Source of the DNA: Orychophragmus violaceus
Lineage: Eukaryota > Streptophyta > Magnoliopsida > Brassicales > Brassicaceae
Direction of reading: 5' to 3'
DNA: 64,000 nt
Assembly (NCBI GenBank): GCA_030180135.1
Contig: CM058239.1
Span: 63,495,823 to 63,559,822 of the forward strand
Part shown: piece after piece, positions 62,796-64,000 of the stretch
Numbering within the stretch: the stretch's first letter is position 1
Layout of the letters: every line of letters starts with the position of its first letter
Notes under the pieces: generated by a model
Database searches by the model: none
What the model saw: only the letters and a program-made list of their open reading frames with translations
Told to the model about the DNA's origin: nothing
Program-made: the position numbers and the translations under genes

Positions 62796-63375
62796 CTAAT
62801 CATGGATAGCCACCAGCCCTAGTTTGCCAAAAACATGAGTGCAAACCTTAAGACTAGCAGCCTTAGTGAAGATATCCGCAAGCTGATCTTCACTCTTTGT
62901 GTAACAAGGCAGAATGGTTCCATCTTCAATCTTCTCCCTTACCTTGTGACAATCAATCTCAATGTGCTTTGTCCTCTCATGAAACACTGAGTTGGTTGCA
63001 ATGTGAATAGCAGCCTGGTTGTCACAATGGAAGGTGATTGGACTTGATTGCTCTATGCCAAAGTCCTTAAGCAAAGCCTTCAGCCATGTTAACTCGGTTG
63101 CAAGCTTCCTCATGGCCCTATACTCAGCTTCAGCACTAGAACAAGATACCACCTTCTGCTTCTTTGTCTTCCAAGTTACCAAGTTGCCTCCAATGAAGGT
63201 ACAATAGCCGGTTGTTGATCTCCTATCACTCTTATCTCCAGCCCAATCTGCATCACAATAGCCAACAATCTCTGTGCTCTCATTCTTACCCATCCAAATA
63301 CCTTGTTCAGTTGATCCTTTGAGATATCTGAGTATCCTTTCAATCAAACTCCAATGATACACTGTGGGTGATTGC
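62796..63375 (-). pseudogene. Copia polyprotein C-terminus (element L), truncated by M
   Basis: About 193 codons ending at the same place as E ('GKLGLVAIHD'), covering the end of RT and the RNase H domain ('YCDADWAGD', 'SSAEAEYRAM') and 'DIFTKAASLKV'. Only one or two residues differ from E. Open as far as visible; the N-terminal part lies beyond M, outside the window. Confidence 0.9.
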
Positions 63376-63743
63376 TGTTAGAATATGAGTTTTAGATTGA
63401 GAGAATGGTGAGAGAATGAAGAGAGAATGCAAGAGGGAAGCTTAGGACTCGCTAGGGTTTTCAGCCGCTAGAGAGAGAGAGGAGTTTTGCGATTTGTAAA
63501 GGGAAGAATAATTCCCATGTATTCATCAAAGAGATTTACAGCACATATTTATATGAAGATACAACCTAGGGTAAGTAATAAACACAAATATACAAACATG
63601 GAATGAGATAATATCCCCTTTAGGAAAGAGAGTATCCATCTGGGTATGGTAAGAGAATGGCGCCTTATGTTATTTTCCTCCAACGGTCATATTGTCTTCA
63701 TCTCAATAGTAATCTGATGCAAGTGATGATATCCACTTCAATA
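63376..63743 (-). repeat. 3' LTR of element M
   Basis: Plus reading TGTTAGAATATGAG to CTTCAATA; sense ends TA...CA. Much shorter than the G LTR (368 versus 524 bp) although the coding sequence is close. Confidence 0.85.
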
Positions 63744-63814
63744 CTCCCCCTCAAGCTTGAATTCAAGAGTTGAATCAAGCTTGGAATGACATTGGAGATC
63801 TACCTCATTAAAAA

Positions 63815-63855
63815 CCTCCATGAAGAAAACCACATGGGATAAAACTTCATGAAGG
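63815..63855 (-). other. 3' hairpin of M
   Basis: In sense CCTTCATGAAG with CTTCATGGAGG, as in G. The stop codon sits within the 5' arm. Loop has one change (CATGTGG for CAAGTGG). Confidence 0.72.
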
Positions 63856-64000
63856 GAAAAAGAGTATAGACTCCATAGCCTTAGGGGATTCTGGAAGGTC
63901 CATGAGTCCCAGCTTTGGATGAATGGACTCACACACCTTCAAGCTTGCTGCCTTGGTAAACACATCAGCTAGTTGTTCTTCACTCCTTGTAAAGCATGGT
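63847..64000 (-). CDS. Copia polyprotein C-terminus (element M), partial
   Basis: About 51 codons: 'CFTRSEEQLADVFTKAASLK' then a tail ending 'ESILFFPS' at the stop (63849-63847). The tail matches G with a few substitutions. The remainder lies outside the window. Confidence 0.85.
   Translation of the reverse strand, partial: PCFTRSEEQLADVFTKAASLKVCESIHPKLGLMDLPESPKAMESILFFPS

Larger units (their letters stand above)
62165..63375 (-). mobile_element. Element L: copia element of the E lineage, 3' part only
   Basis: 3' LTR 62165-62643 (left edge inferred), purine-tract complement CTCCCCCTCAAG next to it, hairpin 62720-62760, and the polyprotein C-terminal part 62796-63375. Cut at 63375/63376 by element M; the rest is beyond the window. 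Coding and 3' non-coding DNA are almost identical to E, but the LTR is not. Confidence 0.85.
63376..64000 (-). mobile_element. Element M: copia element of the G lineage, partial at window end
   Basis: 3' LTR 63376-63743 (368 bp), purine-tract complement CTCCCCCTC, hairpin 63815-63855, then the polyprotein C-terminus to the window edge. The preceding ATTGC (63371-63375) should be its target duplication; the partner is not in view. Confidence 0.87.

Overview
This is plant nuclear DNA made almost entirely of nested LTR retrotransposons. An Athila-type Ty3/gypsy element with a tRNA-Asp primer site, several Ty1/copia lineages with initiator-Met primer sites, and relics of plant genes with GT-AG introns together suggest pericentromeric or other heterochromatin of a Brassicaceae species. 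The species cannot be named from the sequence alone. No tRNA, rRNA, CRISPR or bacterial-type operon was seen. The elements are lettered A to M below.

Layout. 1-960: broken host-gene pieces, including RPS25-like and V-ATPase subunit A-like fragments. 961-5285: non-autonomous copia derivative A, inserted in the V-ATPase relic. 5286-5858: more host exons. 5859-17483: old copia D on the minus strand, which contains intact copia E (7754-13350, plus) and a solo LTR of the A family (13389-14508). 17484-18802: host AT-rich DNA, microsatellite, CACTA terminus and a 692-bp block repeated at 51790. 18803-51790: Athila-like element H. H carries intact copia G in its 5' LTR (19116-24926), decayed copia I in its gag-pro frame (27284-41362; I contains intact copia F at 30525-40626, which in turn contains A-family copy B at 36160-40508), and A-family copy C in its 3' region (46065-50285). 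52337-61133: chromovirus-like gypsy K, carrying a younger copy J and a tandem duplication. 61134-62164: minus-strand gene relic. 62165-64000: copia L, cut by copia M, which runs off the window.

Insertion order follows from the nesting and from 5-bp target-site duplications found for A, B, C, D, E, F, G, I, J and the solo LTR. LTR pairs of A, B, C, E, F and G look identical or differ at about one site, so they are young. I and H differ more, and D is the most divergent of the copia elements.

The elements appear to work as a community. E, F and G encode complete Gag-protease-integrase-RT-RNase H polyproteins. The A/B/C family encodes none of these but keeps the same LTR termini (TA...CA), primer site, purine tract and a 3' hairpin with a constant loop, so it is probably mobilised in trans. 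H and J/K also lack reverse transcriptase and integrase and keep only gag-protease plus one extra reading frame each. The most interesting signals are the hairpin whose stem covaries between families, a second covarying structure in the A-family LTR, a protein domain encoded inside the J/K LTR, nested palindromic cassettes spread through H, and an apparent LTR exchange between E and L.
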